DNA of 64,000 nt, taken from NCBI RefSeq assembly GCF_900091445.1, contig NZ_LT607733.1, forward strand, positions 5,607,001 to 5,671,000, in the 5' to 3' direction. How positions within the stretch are numbered: the stretch's first letter is position 1; each line of letters starts with the position of its first letter. This document shows positions 42,235 to 50,924 of the stretch, in pieces. The translations under genes and the position numbers were made by a program. The stretch is from Micromonospora echinofusca. Its GTDB lineage: Bacteria; Actinomycetota; Actinomycetes; Mycobacteriales; Micromonosporaceae. The notes under the pieces are model-generated. The model saw only the letters and a list, made by a program, of their open reading frames with translations. It was not told the origin of the DNA and searched no databases.

Positions 42235-43557
42235 CTACTTCGCGTCTGCGGCCAGCGTCACGGAGGCGTTCTGCCGGTTGGCGCCCCGGCGGTACTCCAC
42301 GGTCACCACCGCGCCGGGCGCGAACTTGCGGACCAGCGCGATGAGGTCGGTCGGCTCGGTCATCGGCCGCCCGGCGAGCTTGAGGATCACGTCACCGGCC
42401 TTCAGCCCCGCGCCGGCCGCCGGGCCCGACGGCTCCACCGCCGCCAGGCGTACGCCGGTTCCTCCGGTGCCCGCGCCGGCCCCGCCGACCTGGGCGCCGA
42501 TCACCGTGCGCCGGGCCTTGCCGGTGCCGATGATGTCCTGCGTGATCCGCTTGGCCTGGTTGATCGGGATGGCGAAGGCGAGGCCGATGTTGCCCGCCTC
42601 CTGCCCGTCGGAGACCAGCGACTTGATGGTCGAGTTGACCCCGATCACCCGACCCGCGCCGTCGACCAGCGGGCCGCCCGAGTTGCCGTGGTTGACGGCC
42701 GCGTCGGTCTGGATCGCCGCGTAGTAGCGCGTGGGACCGCCCGGCTCGCCGGCCCGCATCGTGCGGTCCAGGGCGCTGACGATGCCGGCCGTGACCGTGT
42801 TGGCCAGCGAGAGCGGCGAGCCCATGGCCAGCACCGGGTCACCCACGGCCAGCGCGTCGGAGTCGCCGAACTCGACCGGCCGCAGGCCCGTCCGGGAGAC
42901 CTTGATCACCGCGATGTCGGACTCCGGGTCCTGCCCGACGACGGTCGCCGGGGCGGAACTGCCGTCGTTGAAGACCACCGACGCCTTGCCGGTCGCCCCC
43001 GCCACCACGTGGTCGTTGGTAATGACGTGCCCGTCGGCGCTGGCGATGAAGCCCGAGCCCTCGCTCGTGCCGCCGAGGCTCGCCACCCGGACGGTCACCA
43101 CGCTGGGCAGCACCCGCTCGGCGACCCCGGCCAGCGACTCGGGCCTGCGCTGGGCCAGGCCGGGCGCCTGCGGGTCCGCGCCGAGCACCGTGTTGGCCAC
43201 GGCGCCCCCGCGCACCGCGAAGGCGTACCCGAGCGCGCCGCCCAGGCTGCCCGCGAGCAGCGCGGTGATCAACGGGATGAGCAGCAGCTGCCGCAGCGTC
43301 GGCCGGCCCGGGGCGTCCGGGTCGAGGACCCGCTCCGGCTCGGTGCCGGGGCTCGGCGCGGCCGGCAGCACCACGGCGGTCGGCGCCGTCGGGTCGCGCC
43401 ACGGGTCGGCCAGCGCGTCGGACCACCAGGGCGAAGTCGTGCCGGCCCCGCCGCCCTGAGGCGTCGGCGGCCGGCCCACCGGCGGGTGTCCGGGCAGCGG
43501 CGGTCGCGCCGGTGCCGGAGTTCCCCCGGGCTGGCGCCAGTCCCAGCCGTCGGTCAC
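42235..43557 (-). CDS. HtrA/DegP-type membrane serine protease with PDZ domain
   Basis: A 440-aa protein. The cytoplasmic Pro-rich region (~1-88) is followed by one helix (~90-114) and an exterior trypsin-like domain with the triad H183 (TNDHVV), D214 (SDIAVI) and S293 (GNSGGP). A PDZ domain follows at ~345-435 (SGPAAGAGLKAGDVILKLAG). This is the topology of actinobacterial HtrA1/PepD involved in envelope stress. In M. tuberculosis sigE and rseA lie directly upstream of htrA; here they are absent and an O-methyltransferase is divergent instead. Confidence 0.92.
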   Translation of the reverse strand: MTDGWDWRQPGGTPAPARPPLPGHPPVGRPPTPQGGGAGTTSPWWSDALADPWRDPTAPTAVVLPAAPSPGTEPERVLDPDAPGRPTLRQLLLIPLITALLAGSLGGALGYAFAVRGGAVANTVLGADPQAPGLAQRRPESLAGVAERVLPSVVTVRVASLGGTSEGSGFIASADGHVITNDHVVAGATGKASVVFNDGSSAPATVVGQDPESDIAVIKVSRTGLRPVEFGDSDALAVGDPVLAMGSPLSLANTVTAGIVSALDRTMRAGEPGGPTRYYAAIQTDAAVNHGNSGGPLVDGAGRVIGVNSTIKSLVSDGQEAGNIGLAFAIPINQAKRITQDIIGTGKARRTVIGAQVGGAGAGTGGTGVRLAAVEPSGPAAGAGLKAGDVILKLAGRPMTEPTDLIALVRKFAPGAVVTVEYRRGANRQNASVTLAADAK

Positions 43558-43749
43558 GTCGGTGCCCTCCCAGTCCGTCCCCGGGTCCCGCGCTCGACGG
43601 ACCCGGCGACAGCGTCGCCCGGTCGCGCTCGCCGGAACACCGCTTCCAGGATTACACGGATGCGGCGGATGGAGTCACCGGTTGCCGACCGTGATCGTCG
43701 GGTGGCGGACGCGCGGCTGCGCCCGTTCGACGTCGCCTCTAGGCTCACA

Positions 43750-44445
43750 GTGCCCACCCGCCCCCGCACCACGCTTGCCGCCCGGAGGTGTCCCATCGCC
43801 ACGGTCGCCGGTTCCGGCACTTCGACGGCCCAGACCCTGCACTTCGCCGAGTCGTACGTGACCGAGGATCTCGTCCTGCGCACCGCCCGCAGCCTGGCCC
43901 ACGAGGTCGGCCTCGAGGCGGTGACCCCCGGCGCCGGCGCGGCGCTGCGGCTGCTCGCCGCCGCCGGCAGCGCCCGGGCGGTGGTGGAGATCGGCACCGG
44001 CACGGGCGTCAGCGGCGTCTGGCTGCTGCGCGGGATGCGCGCCGACGGCGTACTCACCACCATCGACGTCGAGGTCGAGCACCAGCGGATCGCCCGGCGG
44101 ATCTTCACCGAGGCGGGCTTCGCCGCAGGCCGCACCCGGATCATCACCGGCCGGGCGCTGGACGTGCTCCCCCGGCTCGCCGACGGCGCGTACGACCTGG
44201 TCTTCGTGGACGCCGAGGCGACCGGATTCGCCGCCTGCGTCGACGCCGCGCTGCGGCTGCTGCGCCCGGGCGGCGTGGTCGCGCTCAACGGCACACTGGC
44301 CGGCGGCCGGATCGGTGACCCGGCCGCCCGCGACGTGGAGACGGTGACCGTCCGCGAGGCCATCAAGGCGATCCGGGAGTCCGAGCACTGGATCCCGGCG
44401 CTGCTGCCGGTCGGCCACGGGCTGCTCGCCGCCGTCAAGTGCTGA
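43750..44445 (+). CDS. O-methyltransferase (Rv1220c-like)
   Basis: A 231-aa SAM enzyme. VVEIGTGTGVSGVWLL is motif I (~80-95), followed by LTTIDVEVEHQRIARRIF, YDLVFVDAEATGF (~157) and LLRPGGVVALNGTL. It is of the catechol O-methyltransferase-like family 3, and the substrate is unknown. The first plausible start is GTG 43750, shortly after TAGGCT. The best Shine-Dalgarno (GGAGGTG, 43784-43790) instead precedes an ATC codon at 43795, 15 codons later. It is divergent from htrA, as Rv1220c is from sigE-rseA-htrA. Confidence 0.85.
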   Translation: MPTRPRTTLAARRCPIATVAGSGTSTAQTLHFAESYVTEDLVLRTARSLAHEVGLEAVTPGAGAALRLLAAAGSARAVVEIGTGTGVSGVWLLRGMRADGVLTTIDVEVEHQRIARRIFTEAGFAAGRTRIITGRALDVLPRLADGAYDLVFVDAEATGFAACVDAALRLLRPGGVVALNGTLAGGRIGDPAARDVETVTVREAIKAIRESEHWIPALLPVGHGLLAAVKC

Positions 44446-44491
44446 CCCGCCGCTGACCGGGGGCCCGCCGGGGGCGGGCGCCGCCCGGCGG

Positions 44492-45958
44492 TCAAGCCAG
44501 CGAGCCCAGCCAGCGCAGCAGCGAGCGTACGCCCCAGCCGGTCGCGCCCCGGGTCAGCTCCGCGTCGTCGCCGTCGGCCCAGGACGGCGCGGACATGTCC
44601 ACGTGCAGCCACCGGTCGCACAGCTCGCCGGTGAACTCCCGCAGGTAGAGCGCCGCCATCACCGACCCGGCGCCCCGGTCCGGCGAGCTGTGCAGGTCGG
44701 CCAGCTCGCTGCCGAGGTGCTCGGCGTAGTCGGCGGGCAGCGGCATCCGCCAGGCGGCCTCGCCGGCGGCGGCGATCGCGGCCAGCACGTCCGCCGCGAG
44801 GGCGTCGTTGTCGCTGTAGAGGGCGCCGGTGCGCTTGCCCAGCGCCACCGCGTTCGCCCCGGTGAGCGTGGCGAGGTCGACCAGCAGGTCGGGCCGCAGC
44901 TCGGCGACGGCGTACGCGAGGGCGTCGGCCAGCACGAGCCGGCCCTCGGCGTCGGAGTTGGTGGTCTCGCTGGTGGTGCCGCCGTAGTGGCGGATGATGT
45001 CGCCGGGGCGGAACGCCGACCCGCTGAGCATGTTCTCCGCCAGCGGCGCGAGCGTGGTGACCCGGACCGGCAGGCGCAGGGACGCCGCGCCGAGGGTCGC
45101 CGCGACCACCGCCGCCGCCCCGGCCATGTCCTTGCGCATCAGCTTCATCGCCGCCACCGGCTTGATCGAGATGCCGCCGGTGTCGAACGTGATCCCCTTG
45201 CCGACCAGCACCACGTGGGTACGCGCGTCGGCCGGCCGCCAGTCCAGCTCCAGCAGGCGTGGGCCGCTCGCGGAGCCGCCCCCGACGGCGAGGATCCCGC
45301 CGAAGCCCTCGGCCGCCAGCTCGTCCGGGCCGCGTACGCGCAGGTGCAGGTCGGGCACGTCGGCGGCGAGGGCAGCGACCTGCTCGGCGAACCACTGCGG
45401 GTTCTTGACCGACGAGGGGGTGTTGGTGAGATCGCGGGCGAAGCGGGTCATCCGGGCCGTCGTCCGGGCCGCCTCGACGGTCGCGGTGTGCGCGCCCGGG
45501 TCGGCCACCAGCACGTCGACCTCCGCCAGGGCGGGGGCGGCGCCGGCGTCGGTCAGCCGGAACCGGTACGAGGCCAGCAGCAGCCCCTCGACGAGTCCGC
45601 GTACGGCCGCCGGCGTGGCGTCGGCCGGCATCGCCAACGTGACGTGTATCTCATCCTTCCCGGCGCGGGCCAGGGCCGCCCCAGCCGCCCGCCAGCCCGC
45701 CTCGTCGCCCTCGCCGACGCCGAGCAGCAGCAGCCGGCCCGGATCCCGCCCGGGTCGCAGCTGCGACTGGACCTCGCCGGGGCGCCCGGTCAGCCGGGCC
45801 GCCGGCGCCAGGGCGGCGGCCTCCTCGGTCACGCCGTCGGGCAGCGCCGACGCGGTCGGGGCCGGACGGGCCGGGTCGCCGTCGGCCGGGCCGGGCCGGA
45901 CGGGCAGAACGAGCGTGTCGAGCCGGTCGGGCTCGGCGAGCAGACGGATGGCGAGCAC
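44492..45958 (-). CDS. pepA: Leucyl aminopeptidase (M17)
   Basis: A 488-aa cytosolic metallo-aminopeptidase. The C-terminal catalytic domain contains VLVGKGITFDTGGISIKP (~235-252, metal Lys and Asp), MRKDMAGAAAVVAA and the family signature TTNSDAEGRLVLADAL (~325-340; NSDAEGRL instead of NTDAEGRL). It releases N-terminal residues from peptides. GTG 45958 starts the family-like sequence; GGAGGT lies 10 nt upstream. Two hairpins (45982-46006 and 46014-46046) lie in the interval before it. Confidence 0.93.
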   Translation of the reverse strand: MLAIRLLAEPDRLDTLVLPVRPGPADGDPARPAPTASALPDGVTEEAAALAPAARLTGRPGEVQSQLRPGRDPGRLLLLGVGEGDEAGWRAAGAALARAGKDEIHVTLAMPADATPAAVRGLVEGLLLASYRFRLTDAGAAPALAEVDVLVADPGAHTATVEAARTTARMTRFARDLTNTPSSVKNPQWFAEQVAALAADVPDLHLRVRGPDELAAEGFGGILAVGGGSASGPRLLELDWRPADARTHVVLVGKGITFDTGGISIKPVAAMKLMRKDMAGAAAVVAATLGAASLRLPVRVTTLAPLAENMLSGSAFRPGDIIRHYGGTTSETTNSDAEGRLVLADALAYAVAELRPDLLVDLATLTGANAVALGKRTGALYSDNDALAADVLAAIAAAGEAAWRMPLPADYAEHLGSELADLHSSPDRGAGSVMAALYLREFTGELCDRWLHVDMSAPSWADGDDAELTRGATGWGVRSLLRWLGSLA

Positions 45959-46013
45959 GCGGAGCCGTACCTCCAGGGAAGCTCGCGGAGCGCGGCTCCG
46001 CGGGAGATGAAGA

Positions 46014-46046
46014 CCCTGAGCCACCGGCGGGGCCGGTGGCTCAGGG
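46014..46046 (-). terminator. Perfect 15-bp hairpin upstream of pepA
   Basis: CCCTGAGCCACCGGC (46014-46028) and its exact reverse complement (46032-46046) flank a 3-nt loop, 42 bp after the DUF3117 stop on the minus strand and 56 bp before the pepA start. It is most likely the DUF3117 terminator; there is no U-tract. Confidence 0.55.
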
Positions 46047-46087
46047 GTTGACGAATGGCCCGCGCGGGCGCGCGGACCGTTCCTCGG

Positions 46088-46255
46088 TCAGCCGGCGGCT
46101 GCCTTCAGTGCGTCGCCGAGTGCGTTGGCCTCGTCGGGAGTCATCTCGACGACGAGCCGGCCACCACCCTCCAGCGGGACGCGCATGACGATGCCCCGGC
46201 CCTCCTTGGTGACTTCCAGCGGACCGTCGCCCGTCCGCGGCTTCATCGCCGCCAT
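46088..46255 (-). CDS. DUF3117 small protein
   Basis: A 55-aa protein matching the actinobacterial DUF3117 family (Rv1211 type): MAAMKPRTGDGPLEVTKEGR, then GIVMRVPLEGGGRLVVEMTP and EANALGDALKAA. Function unknown. GGGGAGA stands 6 nt upstream of ATG 46255. In M. tuberculosis Rv1211 neighbours tagA and folP2; here these are 3-6 kb away, separated by the paaX-like pair. Confidence 0.9.
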   Translation of the reverse strand: MAAMKPRTGDGPLEVTKEGRGIVMRVPLEGGGRLVVEMTPDEANALGDALKAAAG

Positions 46256-46445
46256 GTTGTCTCCCCTCAGACCTACACCAGGGTCGGTGGGTTGCCCCAC
46301 AGCCACTTCGTCTTGACCACCCGCAACCTATGCGGGGGTGTCGACCAACGATTTTCCCTGATGAACACCGCCGGACCCAAACCGAAGCAGCATTGATGTA
46401 ACAGCATCTAGCTTATCCCGAGAAGGCCTGTCACAATGTGCGGTC

Positions 46446-47264
46446 ATGCAGGCACGGTCGGCACTCTTCGACCTGTACGGCGACCACCTCCGGGCGAGGG
46501 GCGGCCGGGCACCCGTCGCCGCCCTGGTCAGGCTGCTGGCGCCGCTCGGGATCGCCCCGCCCGCCGTGCGCACGGCGGTCTCCAGGATGGTCCGCCAGGG
46601 GTGGCTCGACCCGTGCCGGCTGACCTCCGGGCCGGGATATTCGATCACACCGAAAGCCGCCCGCCGGTTGGACGAGGCGGCGGCGCGGATCTACCGGACC
46701 GGCCGGATCACCTGGGACGGACGGTTCGACCTGCTGGTGCTGGAGGCCCCCCTGTCGCGCCGGGACCGGCAACGGCTCGCCGCCAACCTGACGTTCCTCG
46801 GCTACGGCGCCCTGGACGAGTGCACGTGGGTGGCGACCCGGCCGGGCGAGGACGTGGACGTGCTGCTCGACGAGGCGGGCGTGCGCTACGAGCGGTTCAC
46901 CGCCGCGCACACCGCCGGCACCCCCGGCGCAATGGGCGTCGTGCGCCGGGCCTGGGACCTCGCGGAGATCGGCCAGGCGTACGAGCAGTTCGTCGCCGAG
47001 CAGCGGCCGTTGCTGGCCGGGGTCACGGTGCGCAGCCTCGACGAGGAGGCGTACGCCGCTCGGTTCCGGCTCGTGCACGCGTGGCGTACCTTCCTGTTCC
47101 GGGACCCGCAGCTGCCCCCGGCGCTGCTCCCCGAGCGCTGGCCCGGCACCGCCGCGGCCAGTTTCTTCGACCGGCACGCGGCCCGGCTGCGGCCGGCCGC
47201 CGACCGGTACGTCGAGCAGTGCCTCGACTCCGGCAACCGCATCGCCCGACAGAAGGGTCGTTAG
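46446..47264 (+). CDS. PaaX-family transcriptional repressor
   Basis: A 272-aa protein: N-terminal winged helix (~1-75: VAALVRLLAPLGIAPPAVRT and RTAVSRMVRQGWL), then the PaaX effector domain (~90-270), with RYERFTAAHTAG and FRDPQLPPALLPERWPG, a PaaX C-terminal hallmark. PaaX repressors sense phenylacetyl-CoA. The gene overlaps no other but is 2 bp from an enoyl-CoA hydratase/PaaG-like gene, which is its probable target and operon partner. Confidence 0.88.
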   Translation: MQARSALFDLYGDHLRARGGRAPVAALVRLLAPLGIAPPAVRTAVSRMVRQGWLDPCRLTSGPGYSITPKAARRLDEAAARIYRTGRITWDGRFDLLVLEAPLSRRDRQRLAANLTFLGYGALDECTWVATRPGEDVDVLLDEAGVRYERFTAAHTAGTPGAMGVVRRAWDLAEIGQAYEQFVAEQRPLLAGVTVRSLDEEAYAARFRLVHAWRTFLFRDPQLPPALLPERWPGTAAASFFDRHAARLRPAADRYVEQCLDSGNRIARQKGR

Positions 47265-47266
47265 AA

Positions 47267-48058
47267 GTGACCGAGCCGCTGCTCGTCGACCGCACCGACG
47301 CCGTCGTCACCCTGACGCTGAACCGCCCGACGGCGATGAACGCGCTGGACGTGGCGCTCAAGGAGGCGCTGCGGGACACCCTGGCCGAGCTGGAGACCGA
47401 CCGGTCCTGCCGCGCGGTGGTGCTCGCGGGCGCGGGCCGGTCGTTCAGCGCCGGGCAGGACCTGCGCGAGCACGTGCAGGCCCTGGAGTCCACCGACGGC
47501 AACCCGCTGGACACCGTGCGCGCGCACTACAACCCGATCGCCGCCCGGCTGGCCAACCTGCCCAAGCCGGTGGTCGCCGCCGTGCGGGGGATGGCCGCCG
47601 GGGCGGGCGCCTCGCTGACGTTCCTCGCCGACATCCGCATCGGCGGGCCGTCGACCAGCTTCCTGATGGCGTTCGCCAAGGTCGGGCTCGCCGCCGACAC
47701 CGGCGCCTCCTGGACGCTGCCCCGGTTGGTCGGCCACGCCAAGGCCATCGAGCTGCTGATGCTGGCCGAGCCCGTGCACGCGGCGGACGCCTGCCAGCTC
47801 GGGCTGCTCAACCGCCTGGTGGAGGACGACGAGCAGGTGCTGCCGACCGCGCAGGAGCTGGCCGCCCGGCTGGCCGCCGGCCCGACCGTCGCGTACGGGG
47901 CGATCAAGCGGCAGCTCTCCATCGCCGACGCGGGCACGCTGGCCGACGCCCTGGCCGCCGAGGCGCAGGCGCAGTCGATCTGCGGGGGCACCGCCGACCA
48001 CCGCGCCGCCACCCAGGCCTTCGTCAACAAGCAGAAGCCGGTCTACGAGGGCCGCTGA
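47267..48058 (+). CDS. Enoyl-CoA hydratase/isomerase, PaaG-like
   Basis: A 263-aa crotonase. LNRPTAMNALD (~18-28), the oxyanion-hole segment RSFSAGQDLREH (~63-74) with Asp after the GQ as in PaaG, and AAGAGASLTFLADIRIG (~110-126) are visible. The GADTG-like region reads AADTGASWTLPRLVG. PaaG isomerises ring-epoxyphenylacetyl-CoA to the oxepin; the PaaX-type regulator directly upstream supports that role. No other paa genes are in the window. GTG 47267 follows the paaX stop by 2 nt. Confidence 0.85.
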   Translation: MTEPLLVDRTDAVVTLTLNRPTAMNALDVALKEALRDTLAELETDRSCRAVVLAGAGRSFSAGQDLREHVQALESTDGNPLDTVRAHYNPIAARLANLPKPVVAAVRGMAAGAGASLTFLADIRIGGPSTSFLMAFAKVGLAADTGASWTLPRLVGHAKAIELLMLAEPVHAADACQLGLLNRLVEDDEQVLPTAQELAARLAAGPTVAYGAIKRQLSIADAGTLADALAAEAQAQSICGGTADHRAATQAFVNKQKPVYEGR

Positions 48059-48196
48059 CGCCCTCCCGGACCGGCCGGCCCCCCGCAACCCCCCGCAGGC
48101 GGCCGGTCGCGCCTGGAAGGGCTCGTGAGCCGGCGCGTACGGCGATCACCGACGGCAGCCACCAGGGCGTCGGCGCGCGGACGCCGCCGGAGCGGA

Positions 48197-48820
48197 TCAG
48201 TCGTCCTCCTCCGGGTCCTGGTTGGCCTCCGCGCCGAGCACGAACGCCTGCATGGCCAACTCGTCGCCCGAGGGCGAGACGAACGCGGGCAGCTCGCGGG
48301 GGCCCAGCTCCTGCACGTACGCCCAGAACAGGCGGACCGCCTCGGCGGGCGACGCGGCCTCGATCGGCAGGTCGAGGCTGACCAGCCAGGTGCGTCGTCG
48401 TGGTGGCGGGCCCAACCGGTCGGCCAGCTCCTGGAAGGCCGACGGGTCCAGCGCGGTCACCGGCCCGTCGAGCGCCAGCGCGTCGGCCGGCACCGGCTCG
48501 TCGAAGGCCCGCCGGGTGTACGCGACCACCAGCGGCGCCTCGACCCGCTCGGACTGCGGATCGTCCGGGTCCTCCCGCTCCTGGCCGGCCGCCGCGGCGA
48601 CCCGGCCCAGCGCCACCAGCCGGGGCGGCGCGTCGACCAGCACGGCCACCCGGTCGCCGGGGCGGGGCCCGGAGTCGTCGGTCAGGCCGGTCAACTCGAG
48701 CATGTCGTGGTGGACGAGCCGCTCGGCCTCGTAGCGCCCGGTGGGCAGCAGCACCGCCCAGGCGCCCGTGCCGTCGGCGGGGCCGGCCCCGTCCACCCGG
48801 TGCGCGGTGTCGGTCGTCAT
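48197..48820 (-). CDS. Hypothetical protein
   Basis: A 207-aa acidic protein. It has a beta-rich first half (AWAVLLPTGRYEAERLVHHD, RPGDRVAVLVDAPPRLVALGRV) suggesting a PUA/EVE-like small-molecule domain, then an acidic second half ending NQDPEEDD. No family was recognised with confidence. ATG 48820 and ATG 48829 are both possible. It follows tag by 13 bp on the same strand and is probably co-transcribed. Confidence 0.7.
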   Translation of the reverse strand: MTTDTAHRVDGAGPADGTGAWAVLLPTGRYEAERLVHHDMLELTGLTDDSGPRPGDRVAVLVDAPPRLVALGRVAAAAGQEREDPDDPQSERVEAPLVVAYTRRAFDEPVPADALALDGPVTALDPSAFQELADRLGPPPRRRTWLVSLDLPIEAASPAEAVRLFWAYVQELGPRELPAFVSPSGDELAMQAFVLGAEANQDPEEDD

Positions 48821-48833
48821 GGCCTCCATCCCA

Positions 48834-49415
48834 TCACGCCGCTTGCGCCGCCACGACGTGGCAGCCCGCAAGGTGGTCGTCGACCATCCCGGTGGCCTGC
48901 ATGAGCGCGTAGGCCGTGGTCGGGCCGACGAAGCGGAAGCCCCGCTTCTTGAGCGCCTTGGCCATCGCCGTGGACTCGGCCGTCAGCGCCGGCACCTCCG
49001 CGAACGACGCGGGTCGGGCCGGCCGGGGCGGCGGGGCGAAGGACCAGAGCAGCGCGGAGAGCCCTTCCGGAAGCTCCAGCGCCGCCCGGGCGTTGGCGAT
49101 CGCCGCCTCGATCTTCGCCCGGTTGCGGACGATGCCGGCGTCGGCGAGCAGCCGGGCGACGTCGGCGTCGCCGTAGCCGGCCACGGCCTCGATGCGGAAC
49201 TCGTCGAAGGCCAGCCGGAAGGCGGGACGTTTGCGGAGGATGGTCAGCCAGGACAGCCCCGACTGGAACGCCTCCAGCGTGAGCCGCTCATAGAGCGCGT
49301 CGTCGCCACGCAGGGGGCGGCCCCACTCGGTGTCGTGGTAGGCGGCGTAGTCGGGGGTGCTGTGCCCCCAGCCGCATCGCGGCAGCCCGTCGGTGCCGAT
49401 CACCAGGTCAGTCAC
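48834..49415 (-). CDS. tag: DNA-3-methyladenine glycosylase I
   Basis: A 193-aa base-excision repair glycosylase. RCGWG with the zinc Cys (~C14), YAAYHDTEWGRPL (zinc His), FQSGLSWLTILRKRPAFR (~50-67, substrate pocket), ALKKRGFRFVGPTTAYALMQ (~155-174) and the C-terminal DDHLAGCH, completing the zinc site, all match Tag. GTG 49415 lies 6 nt after a minus-strand TAGCGT (49422-49427). Its neighbourhood with the DivIVA-like and folP-like genes is the Rv1207-Rv1210 order, with an SRPBCC gene inserted. Confidence 0.93.
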   Translation of the reverse strand: MTDLVIGTDGLPRCGWGHSTPDYAAYHDTEWGRPLRGDDALYERLTLEAFQSGLSWLTILRKRPAFRLAFDEFRIEAVAGYGDADVARLLADAGIVRNRAKIEAAIANARAALELPEGLSALLWSFAPPPRPARPASFAEVPALTAESTAMAKALKKRGFRFVGPTTAYALMQATGMVDDHLAGCHVVAAQAA

Positions 49416-49607
49416 GCGTCCACGCTAGGACACCGTACCGACGGGCCCGCGCCCCACGGTGCCGCGTCGCGCCTCGGTCGACGGGCCCGTACCGCCCGGG
49501 GTCGGCGACATCGGGGGGTCCCGGGCGGGCCGACACCCCGACGTCGGCAACGTCGAGTCGATCAGGGGAAGCCGCTCGACGAGGCACGCGAACCGGCCCG
49601 CCCACAG

Positions 49608-50105
49608 TCAGGGCAGCCGGCCCTGCTCCACCAGCCGGCCGAACCTCTTCAACGCCTGGGTCAGGCTGAACTTCGACCCGGGCCAGAGCACCGGCCAGGC
49701 CACCCGGCCCGCCGGGCCGCCCGGCAGGTGGAACCACTCGTGCCAGACGACCTGGGTGCGGTCGCGCTCCAGCGGCGTGCAACGCAGCACGCCGGGGCCG
49801 CGCAGCAGCTTCCCGCAGTGCACCACACCCACCTCGTAGGGCGCGTCCACCCGCACCACGCGCATCTCGTCGCGCAGCACGGCGGGACCGAACGCCGTGA
49901 CCGCCTCGACCAGGCTGCCCTCGCCGCCGTCGCCCTCGACCACCCGGACGGTGGTGAACGGGATCCAGTCCGACTGCCGTTCCCAGGCCGTCAGCGCCGC
50001 GAAGACCCGGTCCGCCGGCGCGTCGACGATCACCGTGGCGGTGACCTCGCCCGCGCCGGGCTGCGTCACGTCGCGCAGGTCGTCGCCGGGTTCCGGCCCG
50101 GTCAC
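49608..50105 (-). CDS. SRPBCC-family (polyketide cyclase/START-like) protein
   Basis: A 165-aa helix-grip protein: EVTATVIVDAPADRVFAALT (~18-37), W..DWIPFTTVRVVEG, then VVWHEWFHLPGGPAGRVAW and a C-terminal long helix (FSLTQALKRFGRLVEQG). The family binds hydrophobic ligands; the ligand is unknown. GTG 50105 overlaps the stop of the DivIVA-like gene by 4 nt (GTGA), indicating translational coupling. Confidence 0.85.
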   Translation of the reverse strand: MTGPEPGDDLRDVTQPGAGEVTATVIVDAPADRVFAALTAWERQSDWIPFTTVRVVEGDGGEGSLVEAVTAFGPAVLRDEMRVVRVDAPYEVGVVHCGKLLRGPGVLRCTPLERDRTQVVWHEWFHLPGGPAGRVAWPVLWPGSKFSLTQALKRFGRLVEQGRLP

Positions 50106-50746
50106 TTCGACTCCGACCCGACCACCGGGCCGGGACCGGTCGCGTCGCCCGCCGTCCGCGTCGGGCCGTCGTCGCCCGCCCCGGTCCGGGCCGGGGCACG
50201 GTCGGCTGCCTCGGACCGGTCCACGGTGTCGTCGCCCGCCTCGGGCCGGCCGGCGGTGTCGTCGCCCGCCTCGGCGGTCGGGCCCACGAACGCGGGAATC
50301 GGCTCGACGACCACGTCGGTGTCCCCCGCCGCGTCCGGCCGGTCGGCCCCGACCGGCACCGTCCCCCGGGCCGCCGCCGACGGCTCGGCGGCTGCCTGCT
50401 CCCGCGCCTTGCGCAGGGCGTCGGCGTCCGCCGTCCGGCCCTCGCGCAGCGCGGCGACCTCCGCCTCCAGCACGCCGATCAGCTCGGACTTGTAGCCGAT
50501 GTCGTAGGCCGCCCGGCGCATCGCGTGGTCGACCTGGGCCATGCGGTAGCCGCGCAGCGCGGTGTCGAACCGGACCTCGCCCACGTCGGACTCGCGCAGC
50601 GGCCGGGCCGCCGGCAACGGCACGGCCCGCCCGTCCGGCTCGGCGGGTGCCAGGCCGGGATCCCGGCCGGAGACCAGCACCGTCACCCCGAACACGACCG
50701 CCGCGACGGTCAACGCCACGACCAGCAGGAGCAGAACCTGACCCAT
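50102..50746 (-). CDS. DivIVA-domain membrane protein (Rv1209-like)
   Basis: A 214-aa protein. The N-terminal helix (~4-25, LLLLVVALTVAAVVFGVTV) is followed by a short linker and a DivIVA-type segment (~55-100: VRFDTALRGYRMAQVDHAMR, then a coiled-coil IGYKSELIGVLEAEVAALR), and an acidic disordered tail. DivIVA domains target curved membrane or cell poles. Synteny with folP-like and tag genes matches Rv1209. It is coupled by GTGA to the SRPBCC gene. Confidence 0.82.
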   Translation of the reverse strand: MGQVLLLLVVALTVAAVVFGVTVLVSGRDPGLAPAEPDGRAVPLPAARPLRESDVGEVRFDTALRGYRMAQVDHAMRRAAYDIGYKSELIGVLEAEVAALREGRTADADALRKAREQAAAEPSAAARGTVPVGADRPDAAGDTDVVVEPIPAFVGPTAEAGDDTAGRPEAGDDTVDRSEAADRAPARTGAGDDGPTRTAGDATGPGPVVGSESK

Positions 50747-50924
50747 GCACAGATCGTGGCACGTCGAACCGCCCGGAGCGACCCCACCACCCGCAGCGGC
50801 CCGGATCCGCGGCACAGGAGCCGTCCCCGGCGCCCGCTGCGGGCGCGCCGCGCCGCCCCGGGGCCGCGAAGCCGATCGTCCTGCTCAGGGGAGTCGGTGG
50901 GGGACCGTTCCCGCCGAAACGCTG

